A stretch of DNA of 64,000 bases from Heyndrickxia vini (GCF_016772275.1 NZ_CP065425.1:2200653-2264652), one strand, 5' to 3'. Positions 27,470-37,713 are shown, counted from the first letter of the stretch. Numbers and translations: made by a program. The notes: generated by a model not told the origin, from the sequence alone.

Positions 27470-30400
27470 TTATAAAATATTTTTATTGGCCCTCGGTACC
27501 AAATACGAAGGCATTTCCTCTCTCAATCTCCATATAAAACTCATCGGCTTATTATCCATATGTTTCACATAATCGGCGGTTCCTAAAAATACAAATGGCG
27601 AGGTATATCCATTTTCTTTCTTATACTCTCTTACGAATAAAGCAATTTGATGATTTCTTTCGCGATGCTGGATATATCGTTTAGCTGTTTCACTAGTTTC
27701 CGATACTCGACTTTGTGTTTGCCAATGAAATAATCGCTCATTTATCGCGTAATCATCATAGAGAGTTGATGGAGAAAATTCTTTGTCTGATTTATTCAAT
27801 GTTATAAAGAAAATATCGACGTTTTTATCCTTAAAATGTTTTACTCCTTCTCGAAAAGCTGGTGATTTCACCTCATTATAATAATCAAATGCAGCCATTA
27901 TCTGCGAAGTTGTATACCTACAATGTACCTGTAATGGGCAAGAAAATGAAAAATCATTTTGGATCTCCATCGTCTCAATAGACTGATATAAATATTCGAG
28001 AATCGCAATAATCTCTGTTTTAAACGCAGGAACAGAAATTATTTTATGAATTCCCTCCTCAATGGATGATAGTCCTTCTTTTTCAGGAAAACCCTTATAA
28101 AAAGTATAATAAAGCATAGATAACATTATTTTTTCTTTATCATCGCTAACTTTTCCTTCCTTCACATAGGAAAGCATAAAACGAATTAATGTAGGCGAAT
28201 TTATATGGAATAAGGAGGGAAGTCGACTTGTAATCATTTTTTCATTTTCACAATCGAATTCGGTGCTAATTCCGGCCTCTACGAGCATTCTACTAAAACT
28301 CCGATCACTGTTTTTACCATAAAAATTATATAATGATAGATGATAATGGTGAAGAAAGTTTGCTAAAGTTAGCGGTTTACCGGTGTCCTCCTCAAAATAC
28401 TTCATCTTCGCGATAAGATTGCTTTTTGTATTTGCACTGCTTTTAATATTCCGCAAAATATAATCACTTGCTTGCTTTTCTAACTGGATAAAACAGCCTT
28501 TAGGCAAATTAAAAAATCCATTCTCTACATAATACTGAACAGAATGTTTTGTTTTTCCGAGAAGGGCTTTAAATTTTTCCTCAAAGTTATAGTTTTTATG
28601 GGCTTGGCCAACGAAATCTAATACGGTTAAACATTCCTTCTCTTCATGAATCCTTAACCCAAGTCCAAGCTGCTGTAAGAAGACAGTTAAGCTTTCGGTT
28701 GGTCGCAGGAATAGAATTGTATTTACTTCGGGAATATCAATTCCTTCATTGTAAAGATCTACTACAAATATAAATTTGATTTCCCCAATAACAAGTCTGT
28801 CCTTTGCGTCTTGTCTAATTTTCGCATTAACATTTCCATACAATGCAACAGAGGGAATACCCGCTGCATTAAAAAAATCAGCCATGTACTTCGCATGCTC
28901 TATCGAAACACAGAAGCCAAGACCTTTTACTTGGTCAATATCTGTCACATATTTATAAACACTTTTTACGATGTTATTGCTTCTTAATGAATTAGAAGTG
29001 TAGACATTTTCCAATTCTTTAATTTCATATCCCTTTCTGCTCCACTTTAATTTAGATAAATCAACAACATCACTAACGCAAAAATATTGGAATGGACTTA
29101 ATAGTTTTTGATTAATAGCCTCAGTTAATCTCATTTCCGCAGCAATCGTTTCATCAAAATACGATAAAATATTTTTACCGTCCATTCGTTCTGGTGTTGC
29201 GGTAAGCCCTAATAATATTTTAGGTTGATAGTGATCTAATAATTTTTGATAAGAATCCGCTGCAGCATGATGAAACTCATCAATTATGATAAAATCATAA
29301 AAATCACTCGTTGTATGTTCATATAATCTTTTACTATTAAAGCTTTGGATACTAACGAATAAATGGTCCAATGATCCAGGTTCATAATTCCCCACTAACA
29401 GATCACCGAAATTAAAGTCCTTTAAAATCGCACGAAAAGTATCTAAACTTTGTTTTAATATTTCCTCACGATGTGCAACAAATAAAAGCTTTGCTTGTTG
29501 ACGATGTTCCCGTTTAAAACGGCGGTAATCAAAGGCGGAAATAACCGTTTTTCCGACTCCGGTAGCAGCCACTAATAAGTTTTTCATCCTGCCATAAATA
29601 TCCCGTTCTACTTGCAGCTTCTCTAATATCTCCTTCTGATAAAAATAAGGCTGAATATCAAAGGCAAAATGAATCAAGTTTTCATTCTGAGATTTGGATT
29701 TTGACAATGCTTTTGTTAACTGTTGGAGGTCTTCTTCACTAGAAGGATCAAATGTTCTAAACTCACTATCATTCCAATAGCTCTCGAAAGTAGCTTCAAA
29801 CTTTTTGATAATATCAAATGAATCTTTCTCGGTTACTTTTAAGTTCCATTCCAATCCGGAAGTTAAGGCCGGGTTTGTCAGGTTGGATGAACCTATGTAA
29901 GCAGTGCTAAAACCAGTTTCTCTTTTAAAAGATAAGCTTTTGCATGAAGTCGTGTTCTTTCCACATCATAGGAAATCTTCACTTTCGTATTTGGTAGACT
30001 GCTTAGTTCTTGAATCGCTTTAAGATCGGTAGCTTCCATATAGGATGTTGTAATAACCCGAAGCTTTCCACCTTTATCTGTAAAATTTTTTAACTCTTCA
30101 ATCATACATCTCAATCCGCTCCATTTTATAAAAGAAACAAGCATATCAATAGAATCGGAACTAACGATCTCCTTCTTCAATTCGCCAAGCATATTCGGCT
30201 CATAATTAGATCCAGTAAATAAGGAACTTTGAGATATAGATGTAACCGGGCGAATCACAGGAGTTTTTTGAATACTTGCAGTCGAATTGATTCGGGAGTA
30301 AATAGATGTTAATACTTCTGCCTCTTCTTCAATTTTCAATGCATTGAATTCTTGATCACCTAGATTCTCGCTTAAAATCGTTATAATTTCATTACATAGA

Positions 30401-30633
30401 TTGATTTGATTTAACAATGCAACTTTATCATCATTTTCATTATCTCTTACGAATTTCAAAGCTCTTCTCGTTACATGAGAAATATAGCTTGAAAGCATTT
30501 TCCTAGCTTCTTCGACATCCAACTTTTCCTTACCTATCTCGAATGTTTGATTAGGAATTTGTTCAAGTTCCGTTTTTAATTTGTGCGTGATGATTTCTTC
30601 GTATATGCCTTGTTTGAGCACCTTTGAGGTCAC
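27470..30633 (-). pseudogene. PLD nuclease-SF2 helicase-DUF3427-type protein, frameshifted
   Basis: Two consecutive frames (29893-30633, 246 aa; 27470-29854, 794 aa) together give one protein of about 1055 residues. The N-terminal part ends in a PLD-like domain whose HxK motif is HAKAYL. In the next frame the missing piece reads FKRETGFSTAYIGSSNLTNP, then joins the second ORF. One T is missing in CTTTTAAAAG at about 29920. The second part has Walker A AATGVGKT, DEFH box and QQLGLGLR of SF2 helicases and a long C-terminal DUF3427-like region. Such proteins are predicted restriction or defence enzymes. The break may be real decay or a homopolymer sequencing error. GTG at 30633 or 30618 is the likely start. 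Confidence 0.82.
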
Positions 30634-30822
30634 CTCTTAAATTATGAATATATCATTTAATCTAACCATACTTTTTGTATATATTTAAAATAACAGAAAA
30701 TATTGTAAATGTTAAATTGAAGAGTTAATGGCCGAAATTATCTTTAGTTGTTCATGATCATTAATTTGTTACATAGCTATATTAATATTACTTCATCCCT
30801 TTCATTTTAATATTTCGTATAT

Positions 30823-30967
30823 TATAATAAGTATAAGAATACAATAAAAATGACCGATGATGTTCTAGCATCAACGGTCAAATAGCTACTCCGCAAGAAG
30901 TGTGGTGGCTAAATCGTAAAGAGTAACCCTCCCTTCACCTATTAGCGCAGGGAGGGTTACTTTTCTT
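30823..30967 (+). ncRNA. antisense antitoxin RNA, toxin-antitoxin copy B
   Basis: A -10 element TATAAT lies at 30823-30828. The predicted RNA starts near 30835, folds a GACCG...CGGTC hairpin (30852-30878) and ends at the hairpin GAGTAACCCTCCC / GGGAGGGTTAC followed by TTTTC. That last hairpin overlaps the 3' end of the toxin gene on the other strand. This convergent overlap is the layout of the TxpA/RatA and BsrG/SR4 type I systems. The RNA limits are inferred. Confidence 0.5.
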
Positions 30968-31031
30968 TCATTATTAGGAATATCAAAGATGCGAAACTGA
31001 TCATTAAAACCAGTGCCTCGAAGATTGTCAT
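30957..31031 (-). CDS. holin-like type I toxin, copy B (24 aa)
   Basis: The ORF encodes the 24-residue peptide that begins MTIFEALVLMISFASLIF and ends LIMKEK. One membrane-spanning segment is followed by a short basic tail, as in the 'putative holin-like toxin' family. The ribosome site GAAAGGAGG lies 8 bases upstream of the ATG. The leader carries a GGTCACGTGACC-like palindrome and an AGGGCGGTGGCACC hairpin, both conserved between copies, so translation may be structure-controlled. Expression should depolarise the membrane if it acts like TxpA or BsrG. Confidence 0.75.
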   Translation of the reverse strand: MTIFEALVLMISFASLIFLIMKEK

Positions 31032-31144
31032 CGGCAACACCTCCTTTCTTGCTGTGACCTGGTCACGTGACAAGAAACGGAAAACGGTGCCACCGCCCTT
31101 CCTGCTTATGTAGTTATATTAATAATATTACACCGCCCACATCA

Positions 31145-31158
31145 AAAACATATGTTCT
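31145..31158. promoter_or_regulatory. LexA/DinR-type box, toxin copy B
   Basis: On the minus strand the site is AGAACATATGTTTT, with the GAACATATGTT core of Bacillus SOS boxes. It sits about 114 bp upstream of the toxin start, overlapping the presumed -35 region. Confidence 0.6.
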
Positions 31159-31318
31159 TATACAATTTTTTCATCTTTTCCAAAGACAACATTCAAGTAA
31201 TGGATTGATAACTATCGTACAATTTCAAAGATCAGAAGCAGAACCGTTGTATGTTGATTATTCAAATAGATTTGTAGTAACAAGTTATTCTAATACTTTC
31301 TTTTTACGATCGAGTATA

Positions 31319-31462
31319 TTACAATTACTATAAGCATAATTTAAAAAGAACGCCGATGTTCGAGCATCAGCGTTCAATTAGCTACTCCGCAAGAAGCGCG
31401 GTGGCTAAAAAGTGAAAGAGTAACCCTCACCCTATTTAGCCGTCAGGGAGGGTTACTTTTCT
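31319..31462 (+). ncRNA. antisense antitoxin RNA, toxin-antitoxin copy C
   Basis: The promoter-like TATATTACAATTACTATAAG matches copy B. The RNA would carry the GAACGCCGATG / CATCAGCGTTC hairpin (31348-31375) and end at the AGTAACCCTC / GGGAGGGTTACT hairpin in the toxin 3' end. Limits are inferred. Confidence 0.5.
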
Positions 31463-31527
31463 TTCATAATCAAGACAATCAATGATGCGAAACTGATCAT
31501 CAAAACCAGTGCCTCGAAGATTGTCAT
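31453..31527 (-). CDS. holin-like type I toxin, copy C (24 aa)
   Basis: The peptide is nearly identical to copy B, with VLIMKEK in place of FLIMKEK at the C-terminus. The ribosome site GAAAGGAGG and the upstream leader hairpins are conserved. It lies about 0.5 kb from copy B as a direct repeat. It is one predicted membrane segment with a basic tail. Confidence 0.75.
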   Translation of the reverse strand: MTIFEALVLMISFASLIVLIMKEK

Positions 31528-31640
31528 CGGCAACACCTCCTTTCTTGCTGTGACCGGTCACATGGCAAGAAACGGGAAACAGGTGCCACCGCCCTCCCTG
31601 CTTATGTAGCTAAATTAATAATATCACAATCCCCATATCA

Positions 31641-31654
31641 GAAACATATGTTCT
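31641..31654. promoter_or_regulatory. LexA/DinR-type box, toxin copy C
   Basis: On the minus strand AGAACATATGTTTC matches CGAACRNRYGTTYC except at the first base. Its place relative to the toxin start is the same as in copies A and B. Confidence 0.65.
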
Positions 31655-31806
31655 TATACAATTTTTTCATCTTAATACAAATCCTCTACTAACTATATGT
31701 CCATTGCTCTCAAATCCAAAATATGTATAATGAATTTTATCCCTTTATAGGTGATTCGCTCTCAATTTCATTGGGAAATATAAATGATCTTTAATAATTT
31801 CCCATA

Positions 31807-32490
31807 CTAGTCAATGTCAATCGTCTCCCTACATTTAGGATAATTTACGCACCCATAAAACTGTTTTCCTTTATTTTTTCCGCTTTTTGCTGTACGTAAA
31901 ACAAAGGGAGATTTACATTTTGGACATTTAGGCACTTCATTAGTATCTTCCAATTTTCCTAGACTGGTAGTTCCTCTTATAGTTGAAACAAATTGTTCAT
32001 AGTTAACAATAGACTGTACCTTTTCTTGTACTTCTGAAATTGTATAAGCCTTTTTATTTGAAAATCGAATTAGCTTTAAGCCGGCTTCTTCATATAATCG
32101 ATTAACAAATTCATCTCTTTTTATACGATCATCCCTAGCGTGGGACGTATCGTCTAGTTCAATTCCACATACGGGTTTCATCGATTGTGCAGAACAAATT
32201 AAGAAATCTACGTGTTTTTTACTAATTTTATTAAAATACGTTTGATGTTTACTTCTATCTTTTTCCGTTACAAAGAAGATGTCTTTCAAAGACACTTTGG
32301 GGCATATTGCGTATTGATTCGGAATTACTTGCGTTAATATTTTATAGAATGATAATTCTGACGGAGACAAAAAGTCGTCTCTAATGCCATAGGGAAATGC
32401 ATCTAACGTATTGGTAGTTGTTTTACCACCTAAATTTATTCCAAACAACTGAAATAAATAACCTAGGCATCCCGGGTTGTTATTCGTCAT
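31807..32490 (-). CDS. DUF2726 domain protein with topoisomerase-type zinc finger
   Basis: This 227-residue protein has a DUF2726 nuclease-like domain (residues about 40-155). The KISKKHVDFLICS and GIELDDTSH stretches fit a PD-(D/E)XK-like core (D, E-L-D). A C-terminal four-cysteine topoisomerase-type zinc finger follows (CPKC...YGCVNYPKC, residues about 188-220). It likely acts on nucleic acid. It is 28 bp downstream of the HNH gene on the same strand, so the two and the MazG-like gene probably form one operon in the defence island. Confidence 0.78.
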   Translation of the reverse strand: MTNNNPGCLGYLFQLFGINLGGKTTTNTLDAFPYGIRDDFLSPSELSFYKILTQVIPNQYAICPKVSLKDIFFVTEKDRSKHQTYFNKISKKHVDFLICSAQSMKPVCGIELDDTSHARDDRIKRDEFVNRLYEEAGLKLIRFSNKKAYTISEVQEKVQSIVNYEQFVSTIRGTTSLGKLEDTNEVPKCPKCKSPFVLRTAKSGKNKGKQFYGCVNYPKCRETIDID

Positions 32491-32517
32491 GGATCAATCT
32501 CCTTTATACGTGACCAA

Positions 32518-33516
32518 TTAATTAATTCGCTTATTCGGAATCCAAATATCCGTGTATCCGTTATCAATTGAGTATTGATAAAGTTGCTGCAATTTGTTAG
32601 CTGTATAAACTTGCATATCCTCTCTCAATTGAAACGAAGAAATGGTTAAAAAATGATCATTACGATCAATAAGAGCGTGTAAATAATCGGTATCTGCTAG
32701 TTTATCACTTTTAGAAAGGTTGCAACTGCTGCAGGATAGAACTAAATTCCATAATTGATCCGCTTGGACAAAGCTCCATGGAATAAAATGATCCACATGG
32801 ACTCCATCCTTCTTTTTGATAGCTTTCCCGCAGTAAAAACATTTCCCATTATAAAAAGATTCCAGAACAGAATAAAACTGATCTAACGATGATCGTTTCG
32901 ATACATTTTCCACTTTTAATAAAAGCTTTGTTGTATCCCCTTTTTCATTAAACTTTTCAAGAAACAATGCTAAATGATAATTCGTTAAGTAGGTTAATAC
33001 TCTTTGGAAACGTTGCATAAAGGAATAAAATGAACCATTTAGTTTAACAAACTCTTTTTTATTATCAAAATCATAAATTGTACCATTTGTATCACCGTAA
33101 ATAGCACCCATCACATTTAATTTACAACGTTTCTTCACTTTAGAAATAATATGTAGCTGAAGTTCACTTGAAAGTTTATCAAATACAAGTGTATTTGGTA
33201 TTTGTTGCTTCGCTTGTGCCTCAAGTAAAATATGTTGGACTTCTGATTTCTTCCCTATCATATTAATTTGATTAAGATCATGATGAATAACAAGGTTCCA
33301 ATATATTTTTGCAAAACTACTAAACAATTGATCATAGCTTAGTTCAAGGCTTGCATTCACGTTATATAAGTTTTCAATTATTGATTTGATAAGGACAAAT
33401 TTATATGTAGTTGAATTCTTGGATTTAGGTGAAAAAATATAATTAAAACAGCTCCAAATATCTTTATCTGTTAGATACGATGATTGCATTTCACCTATTT
33501 GTAATTTATGACTCAT
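32518..33516 (-). CDS. HNH endonuclease domain protein
   Basis: In this 332-residue protein a canonical HNH nuclease lies in the middle-to-C-terminal part. CFYCGKAI (first CxxC, about residue 223), VHVDHFIPWSF (His-Asp-His, about 236-246) and LWNLVLSCSSCNLSKSD (Asn and second CxxC) are all intact. The N-terminal 200 residues are helical and unassigned. It probably cuts DNA as part of a restriction-type system. AAAGGTGAG precedes the ATG, and it follows the MazG-like gene closely. Confidence 0.82.
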   Translation of the reverse strand: MSHKLQIGEMQSSYLTDKDIWSCFNYIFSPKSKNSTTYKFVLIKSIIENLYNVNASLELSYDQLFSSFAKIYWNLVIHHDLNQINMIGKKSEVQHILLEAQAKQQIPNTLVFDKLSSELQLHIISKVKKRCKLNVMGAIYGDTNGTIYDFDNKKEFVKLNGSFYSFMQRFQRVLTYLTNYHLALFLEKFNEKGDTTKLLLKVENVSKRSSLDQFYSVLESFYNGKCFYCGKAIKKKDGVHVDHFIPWSFVQADQLWNLVLSCSSCNLSKSDKLADTDYLHALIDRNDHFLTISSFQLREDMQVYTANKLQQLYQYSIDNGYTDIWIPNKRIN

Positions 33517-33533
33517 AGCTCACCTTTTTATTT

Positions 33534-33854
33534 TTATTCTACTTCAATTAAGAAGATCTTTTCCGAAAATCCTCCTCTTTCTTTTGCCTTTTGTAAACGA
33601 ATTTCCTCGACTTGTTCAATAGTTGCACCATGATATTTAGATAAAGCATGAATAACTTCCAAAAGATCGGCTAATTCTTCTATTGCTTCTTCATTGAATT
33701 CAGCATTCATGTACTCCTCTAATTCTTCTAGGCTTTTCTTCTTAAGCTCTTTAAAATATTCATTGTGTGCAAGCACTCTAGTAGAGCATTGTTTTCCAGT
33801 GTTTTCGATAATTTCAGGGATATGATCACGGACTAGTTTGTTATAGATAGGCAT
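33534..33854 (-). CDS. MazG-like nucleotide pyrophosphohydrolase
   Basis: This 106-residue all-alpha NTP pyrophosphatase of the phosphoribosyl-ATP pyrophosphohydrolase-like type starts YNKLVRDHIPEII. The metal-binding EExxE and ExxD parts are seen as EEYMNAEFNEEAIEELADLLEV. Members hydrolyse nucleotides to monophosphates. Small ones often sit in defence islands. GGAGG lies 9 bases before the ATG. It is the first gene of a likely three-gene operon with the HNH and DUF2726 genes. Confidence 0.85.
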   Translation of the reverse strand: MPIYNKLVRDHIPEIIENTGKQCSTRVLAHNEYFKELKKKSLEELEEYMNAEFNEEAIEELADLLEVIHALSKYHGATIEQVEEIRLQKAKERGGFSEKIFLIEVE

Positions 33855-33933
33855 TTTTAACCTCCAGAAAAATTAGATAGTAATTGTTTGTACATGGAAT
33901 GCTAATATAGAATTTTTTTAATAAGATAAGATA

Positions 33934-33958
33934 AAAGAAAAGTCCTAATAAGGACTAT
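33934..33958 (-). terminator. terminator after the NucS-like locus
   Basis: On the minus strand AGTCCT-TATT-AGGACT is followed by a TTTTCTTTTAT run. It lies between the NucS-like pseudogene and the MazG-like gene. I see nothing else in the 33855-34181 gap. Confidence 0.65.
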
Positions 33959-34181
33959 TTCTCCAAATATATTGCTAGATTTGCCTTTAGTTTTTGAATA
34001 AACTCATAAAATTCAATAAAAATTTCGAAATACTATTATCCTCGTTCTTCCAATGGAAGATTTGTATCCAATTGTAATCTAACAACTAATCTCAGCCAAT
34101 CTTTATTCTTCAAACCTTCACTTAATTATATCGGATTTCCCAAGTTTCTTTTAATTCATTAAAGTAATTTTCCGCAATATT

Positions 34182-35046
34182 TTAAATTGTTTTTGTTCCT
34201 TCTAGGACGTTGGATTCCAATGAAATTGCAGAAGTGCCATCATTTTTATAACTAAAAACATAATTCCAAGGTATACCTAAAAATTTGTGACCTTTAAAAT
34301 AATTTCTCTGCCCTCCGTATCTACCAGAGTAGTTCGTTTGAGCGATAATTGATTCCTCAACAGCTTTAAGAAATTCAATGACTTCCTGGTCACCTTGAAT
34401 GGTCCTTTTCTGTTTTTCCGCTTGCTTCCTTACATAATAGTTTTCTAATTTATATGGTGAAATAATTTGCTTTGTATCAACGATTAAATCATCGTTTAAT
34501 TTAAAAGGTGTAATCGATACACATTTAATATCAATATTGTTTTCAAAAAGCCATGTACGTACAGATAAGATTCTCTTATCGAATTCCTTCCCAACAATAA
34601 TAATTCGTTGAATACCATTTAGCGTTGCATTAAGTTCATCCTCATCTTCCGCTTCTAAAAATTCCAATAATGATTCTTTTGGATTTAAATTTTCATGGTG
34701 TATCTCCACATATTATGTAAAAATATCCAATATATCTTGTGGACTAAGTCTGGCACAATAGGATGCATATTTTAACGCTTTGGAAATCTACGTTGCTACC
34801 AGAGGTGTCTCTTTTTACTTCGATAATCACGACATTGCCATCTCTATCAAGAGCAAGTAAATCTAGTCCTTCATTTACTTCGAATTTATCATATTCATGT
34901 CCAATAATTAATAGATCCTCACCAAGTATCTCAGGGCTTTTTCGAATCCATTCTTCAATATGTTGTCGTTCTTTTATATCATTGTCCGTAAAAGTTGTTT
35001 CAGATATTTCTATAAGCTTATTTTCTGTAGTTTCCAATCGATACAA
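34182..35046 (-). pseudogene. NucS/DUF91-like endonuclease, broken
   Basis: The two frames 34744-35046 (100 aa) and 34182-34709 (175 aa) are pieces of one protein. The first carries the PD-(D/E)XK core LDLLALDRDGNVVIIEVKRD and then VDFQ. One extra A in CAAAGCG (about 34780) shifts the frame. When corrected it reads ALKYASYCARLSPQDILDIF, meets a TAA stop, and continues into the second ORF. So there is a frameshift plus a nonsense codon, which argues for true decay. The second part has a Rossmann-like RIIIVGKEFDKRIL stretch. The family cleaves DNA; this copy is probably dead. Confidence 0.8.
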
Positions 35047-35616
35047 AATTGCTACACTCCTTTGTTAATAATCATTTTGTATGATACTTAAATCCGTTTT
35101 ATCGAAGTAATATAAGATGAGACTATTGGTTTCACTATATTTAATATAATTTCTTAATTTGTCCATTTATCAGAATTTAATATCAATAACTTGGAACGTC
35201 TTTTTGAAAAAGAAATAAAGCCTGTTATCAACATGATTTTCCCACTAGAAATAGCGAAAAAAAAACATTATAAGGTGGTGTTCGCATTTCGTTAAAATCG
35301 TGGTTCTGTTAAATAAGCAAATAATTAGTTCATGATTCTTCCTTCTATGATGCTCACATTGAAGTTTATAAAAAAGCAATGCCAACGATAGTCACTTGTG
35401 TCCCCTAAATTGTTTTTTACAATTCACCACATGACTCTAAAATCAATTTCGGAGTGGCTTGGACTTGCGATAATCAAATAATTATCATTAAAATTTTTAA
35501 ATACGTAAAGTCCATTTTTCTTACCCACAATTCGCTAATTCTTCCAATGCATCCTGATTATTTGATAACCTCCGTGAATTAGTTCTACTCTTCTAAACCT
35601 TCTTGCTCTTTATTAG
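35047..35616. other. gap with a decayed dehydrogenase tail
   Basis: No intact gene is seen in these 570 bp. The only recognisable content is the short fragment at 35191-35295. Confidence 0.5.
35191..35295 (+). pseudogene. C-terminal remnant of zinc-type alcohol dehydrogenase/quinone reductase
   Basis: A 34-residue open stretch containing IKPVINMIFPLEIAKKKHYK resembles the end of medium-chain dehydrogenases (PVIDKVFPLEQAAEAH form). There is no upstream domain. It suggests the island inserted into or replaced older chromosomal genes. Confidence 0.4.
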
Positions 35617-35898
35617 TTATAGTGAATTAAGGTAGTTTTTATAATGATTCAGTGCATTACTGTACATCCTATTTCCTCGGGTATCTTTAACTATAAATTT
35701 AGGAATAGAAAGATATTTTAGTTTTAATGTCTCTAACACTATAGGGTCAATAATGTTATACAAACTTCCGTCTATAACATTATATTCTATTAATTCTTTA
35801 GAAATAGTTTCTATTGCATTAGCATACTTTAAAATTGTTGATTCTGCTAAACTCGTATTTTCAGTTAACCACATAGTATAACGTTCTTTTCTATTCAA
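35617..35898 (-). CDS. short protein resembling N-terminal domain of restriction enzymes
   Basis: This 93-residue helical protein (TENTSLAESTILKYANAIE ... RGNRMYSNALNHYKNYL) resembles the small N-terminal domain found before nuclease domains in some HNH or other restriction endonucleases. No nuclease domain follows, so it is either a stand-alone DNA-binding piece or a truncated remnant. The TTG start has AGAGAGTGAT upstream. The assignment is from memory of similar N-termini and is weak. Confidence 0.45.
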   Translation of the reverse strand: MNRKERYTMWLTENTSLAESTILKYANAIETISKELIEYNVIDGSLYNIIDPIVLETLKLKYLSIPKFIVKDTRGNRMYSNALNHYKNYLNSL

Positions 35899-35991
35899 TA
35901 GTAATCACTCTCTTTCGATGATTGATTTCAATATTTATCATTATAATTATTTATTTAATAAATACATTTTTCGTTTTTGTTTTCATCTATA

Positions 35992-37713
35992 TTAACTAAG
36001 CTGATATTCGGACGTTAGTTTAATTGAAGACCATCCATGTTTTTGTCCTTTACTAAATTTCACACGAAGGTTAATTGATTCAAGATTTTTATGCCAAGAA
36101 AGAGTATTTTGAATTGCTGTAGGGGCTTTGGTGTAGACCTTTACCTCATCTTCTATTCTTGAATATTCTTTACAATAACTTACATTCTCATCATAGTATG
36201 TAACCGCCATCATGGCTTTACCAAGGAGATTTTCAATCCCCCTTTTTAATTGCTCCTGTGTAGCTATTTTTAAATATTCTCCAAGCTCTGCAGCAAGAAT
36301 TTCTAAACTCTCCTTATGATTAATTTCCCCGGTTAGGAACTTTGTTTTTACTTCATTGACTGCCTGTTCCATAGATCCAACATTGAAGTAAATTGGTCCT
36401 AGGATTGTTCCTATTCCTGGATTCTTAGTAGTAATTTTATTGCTCTTTTTAGCAAGAGCTTTTAACGATATATTTTCTATTACGTATTCTTTATCAATCA
36501 ATAAAATTAATTGTAGATCGCCAGTATCAAGTCGATCGTAAACGTAGTTTTCTGGAATTAACTCAATACTTTCTATTTTAAAAGTGTAATATTTTTGATG
36601 AAGCCTTTCACTTATAACGGAAATTATAGTTGATGTAGAACAATAAAGTTTTTTTAAAACATCTGGCTTAACTCGTGAATAATACTTACTTAATAACTCT
36701 ACACATTCATCGGTTTCAACCTGAGTAACATTGGGAAATTCTTTTAGAAAATAGTAATATGTTAAAGCTTCGTGACACTTCCCAATTGCATTGCTACTAT
36801 TCGTTGTTTGAAAATATTGATGTGAATTAAGTAAATCTGACATTTTTTCAATTGTTAAATAGTTTATCGATGCTATTTCAAACTCCTCTGGAAATTTTTC
36901 ATAACTTGCTGCAAGTTTAATAGAAGAAATAGGACTACTTTCGAATTTAAATCTTAGTGTTAAAGCTACTTCTCCATATTTAATTCCAACCGTATTTTTT
37001 CCTGACTTATAAATTTGAATATCATTAAATTGAGGAGTTCCCGGGTTAAATTGTTCAACATAAACTTCATTTTCTGCTTTACCATAACTAGTTACTATAT
37101 TAACGTCCTTTGTCATAAAAAAAACATTATATGCGTAAAAAAAGCTTTCACTTTTTTTGTTGTAAAAATCTGTTAGTAAGGCAAAGCACGATTCTCTTAG
37201 TCTGTATAAAAATGTTTCTCTAAATGAATTAATTTCATCCGTAAATTTTGGAAAGTACCCTGATACTAGCTTTTTTAACTCCTTTTTATCTTTTACATAA
37301 TGTTCCCCTAATTTTATCTTAACAAGGTTAGATAGATAGTCTATATACTCTTTTTCAAATACCTGATTAAATATTTCTTGTAAAGTATTAGATAAAAAAT
37401 ATTTAGAAAAGAAACTTTTTGCTCCCGGATTTTTCGGTTGAATTCTCCCCCCTTTTTTAATCAAAAAAAGATTAACCGATATTTTTTTATTTTTACCAAT
37501 ATACAATACTAAGTCATTAGAATGATCGGGAATATCTGTTTCGAATTTAGAAATTACAGACTCAATATTCGGAAACATATTTGTTATAAAATTTACAGTT
37601 TGACTAACTATTAAAGGTAAAGAATTCATTGGCTCTTTTTTTATGTATTGTTGTAAAGCATTATAAACCGATTTTACGTGGTTATCTCCCATTAACTTAG
37701 GGTTCTTTTTCAT
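35992..37713 (-). CDS. unknown 573-aa protein divergent from methyltransferase; candidate restriction enzyme
   Basis: I do not recognise a named family. The protein is soluble with no membrane segment. It has helical N- and C-terminal parts and a beta-rich middle (NTVGIKYGEVALTLRFKF and SSPISSIKLAASYE, about residues 240-275) that could be a nuclease core, with no clear PD-(D/E)XK triad that I can point to. It is divergent from a 5-cytosine methyltransferase, 139 bp apart, the usual layout of a type II restriction-modification pair. The ATG at 37713 is chosen because AGAGGTGA is upstream. Confidence 0.55.
   Translation of the reverse strand: MKKNPKLMGDNHVKSVYNALQQYIKKEPMNSLPLIVSQTVNFITNMFPNIESVISKFETDIPDHSNDLVLYIGKNKKISVNLFLIKKGGRIQPKNPGAKSFFSKYFLSNTLQEIFNQVFEKEYIDYLSNLVKIKLGEHYVKDKKELKKLVSGYFPKFTDEINSFRETFLYRLRESCFALLTDFYNKKSESFFYAYNVFFMTKDVNIVTSYGKAENEVYVEQFNPGTPQFNDIQIYKSGKNTVGIKYGEVALTLRFKFESSPISSIKLAASYEKFPEEFEIASINYLTIEKMSDLLNSHQYFQTTNSSNAIGKCHEALTYYYFLKEFPNVTQVETDECVELLSKYYSRVKPDVLKKLYCSTSTIISVISERLHQKYYTFKIESIELIPENYVYDRLDTGDLQLILLIDKEYVIENISLKALAKKSNKITTKNPGIGTILGPIYFNVGSMEQAVNEVKTKFLTGEINHKESLEILAAELGEYLKIATQEQLKRGIENLLGKAMMAVTYYDENVSYCKEYSRIEDEVKVYTKAPTAIQNTLSWHKNLESINLRVKFSKGQKHGWSSIKLTSEYQLS

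Noticed and set aside
29893-30633. The 246-aa PLD-type ORF as the missing drmC
   Set aside because: It reads straight into the helicase after a one-base correction and has the N-terminal form of PLD-helicase proteins; it is 10 kb from drmB.
27250-31640. Repeated GGGAGGGTTACTTTTC blocks as a CRISPR or simple repeat array
   Set aside because: They are only three copies at irregular spacing, each containing a toxin frame, leader and antisense RNA.
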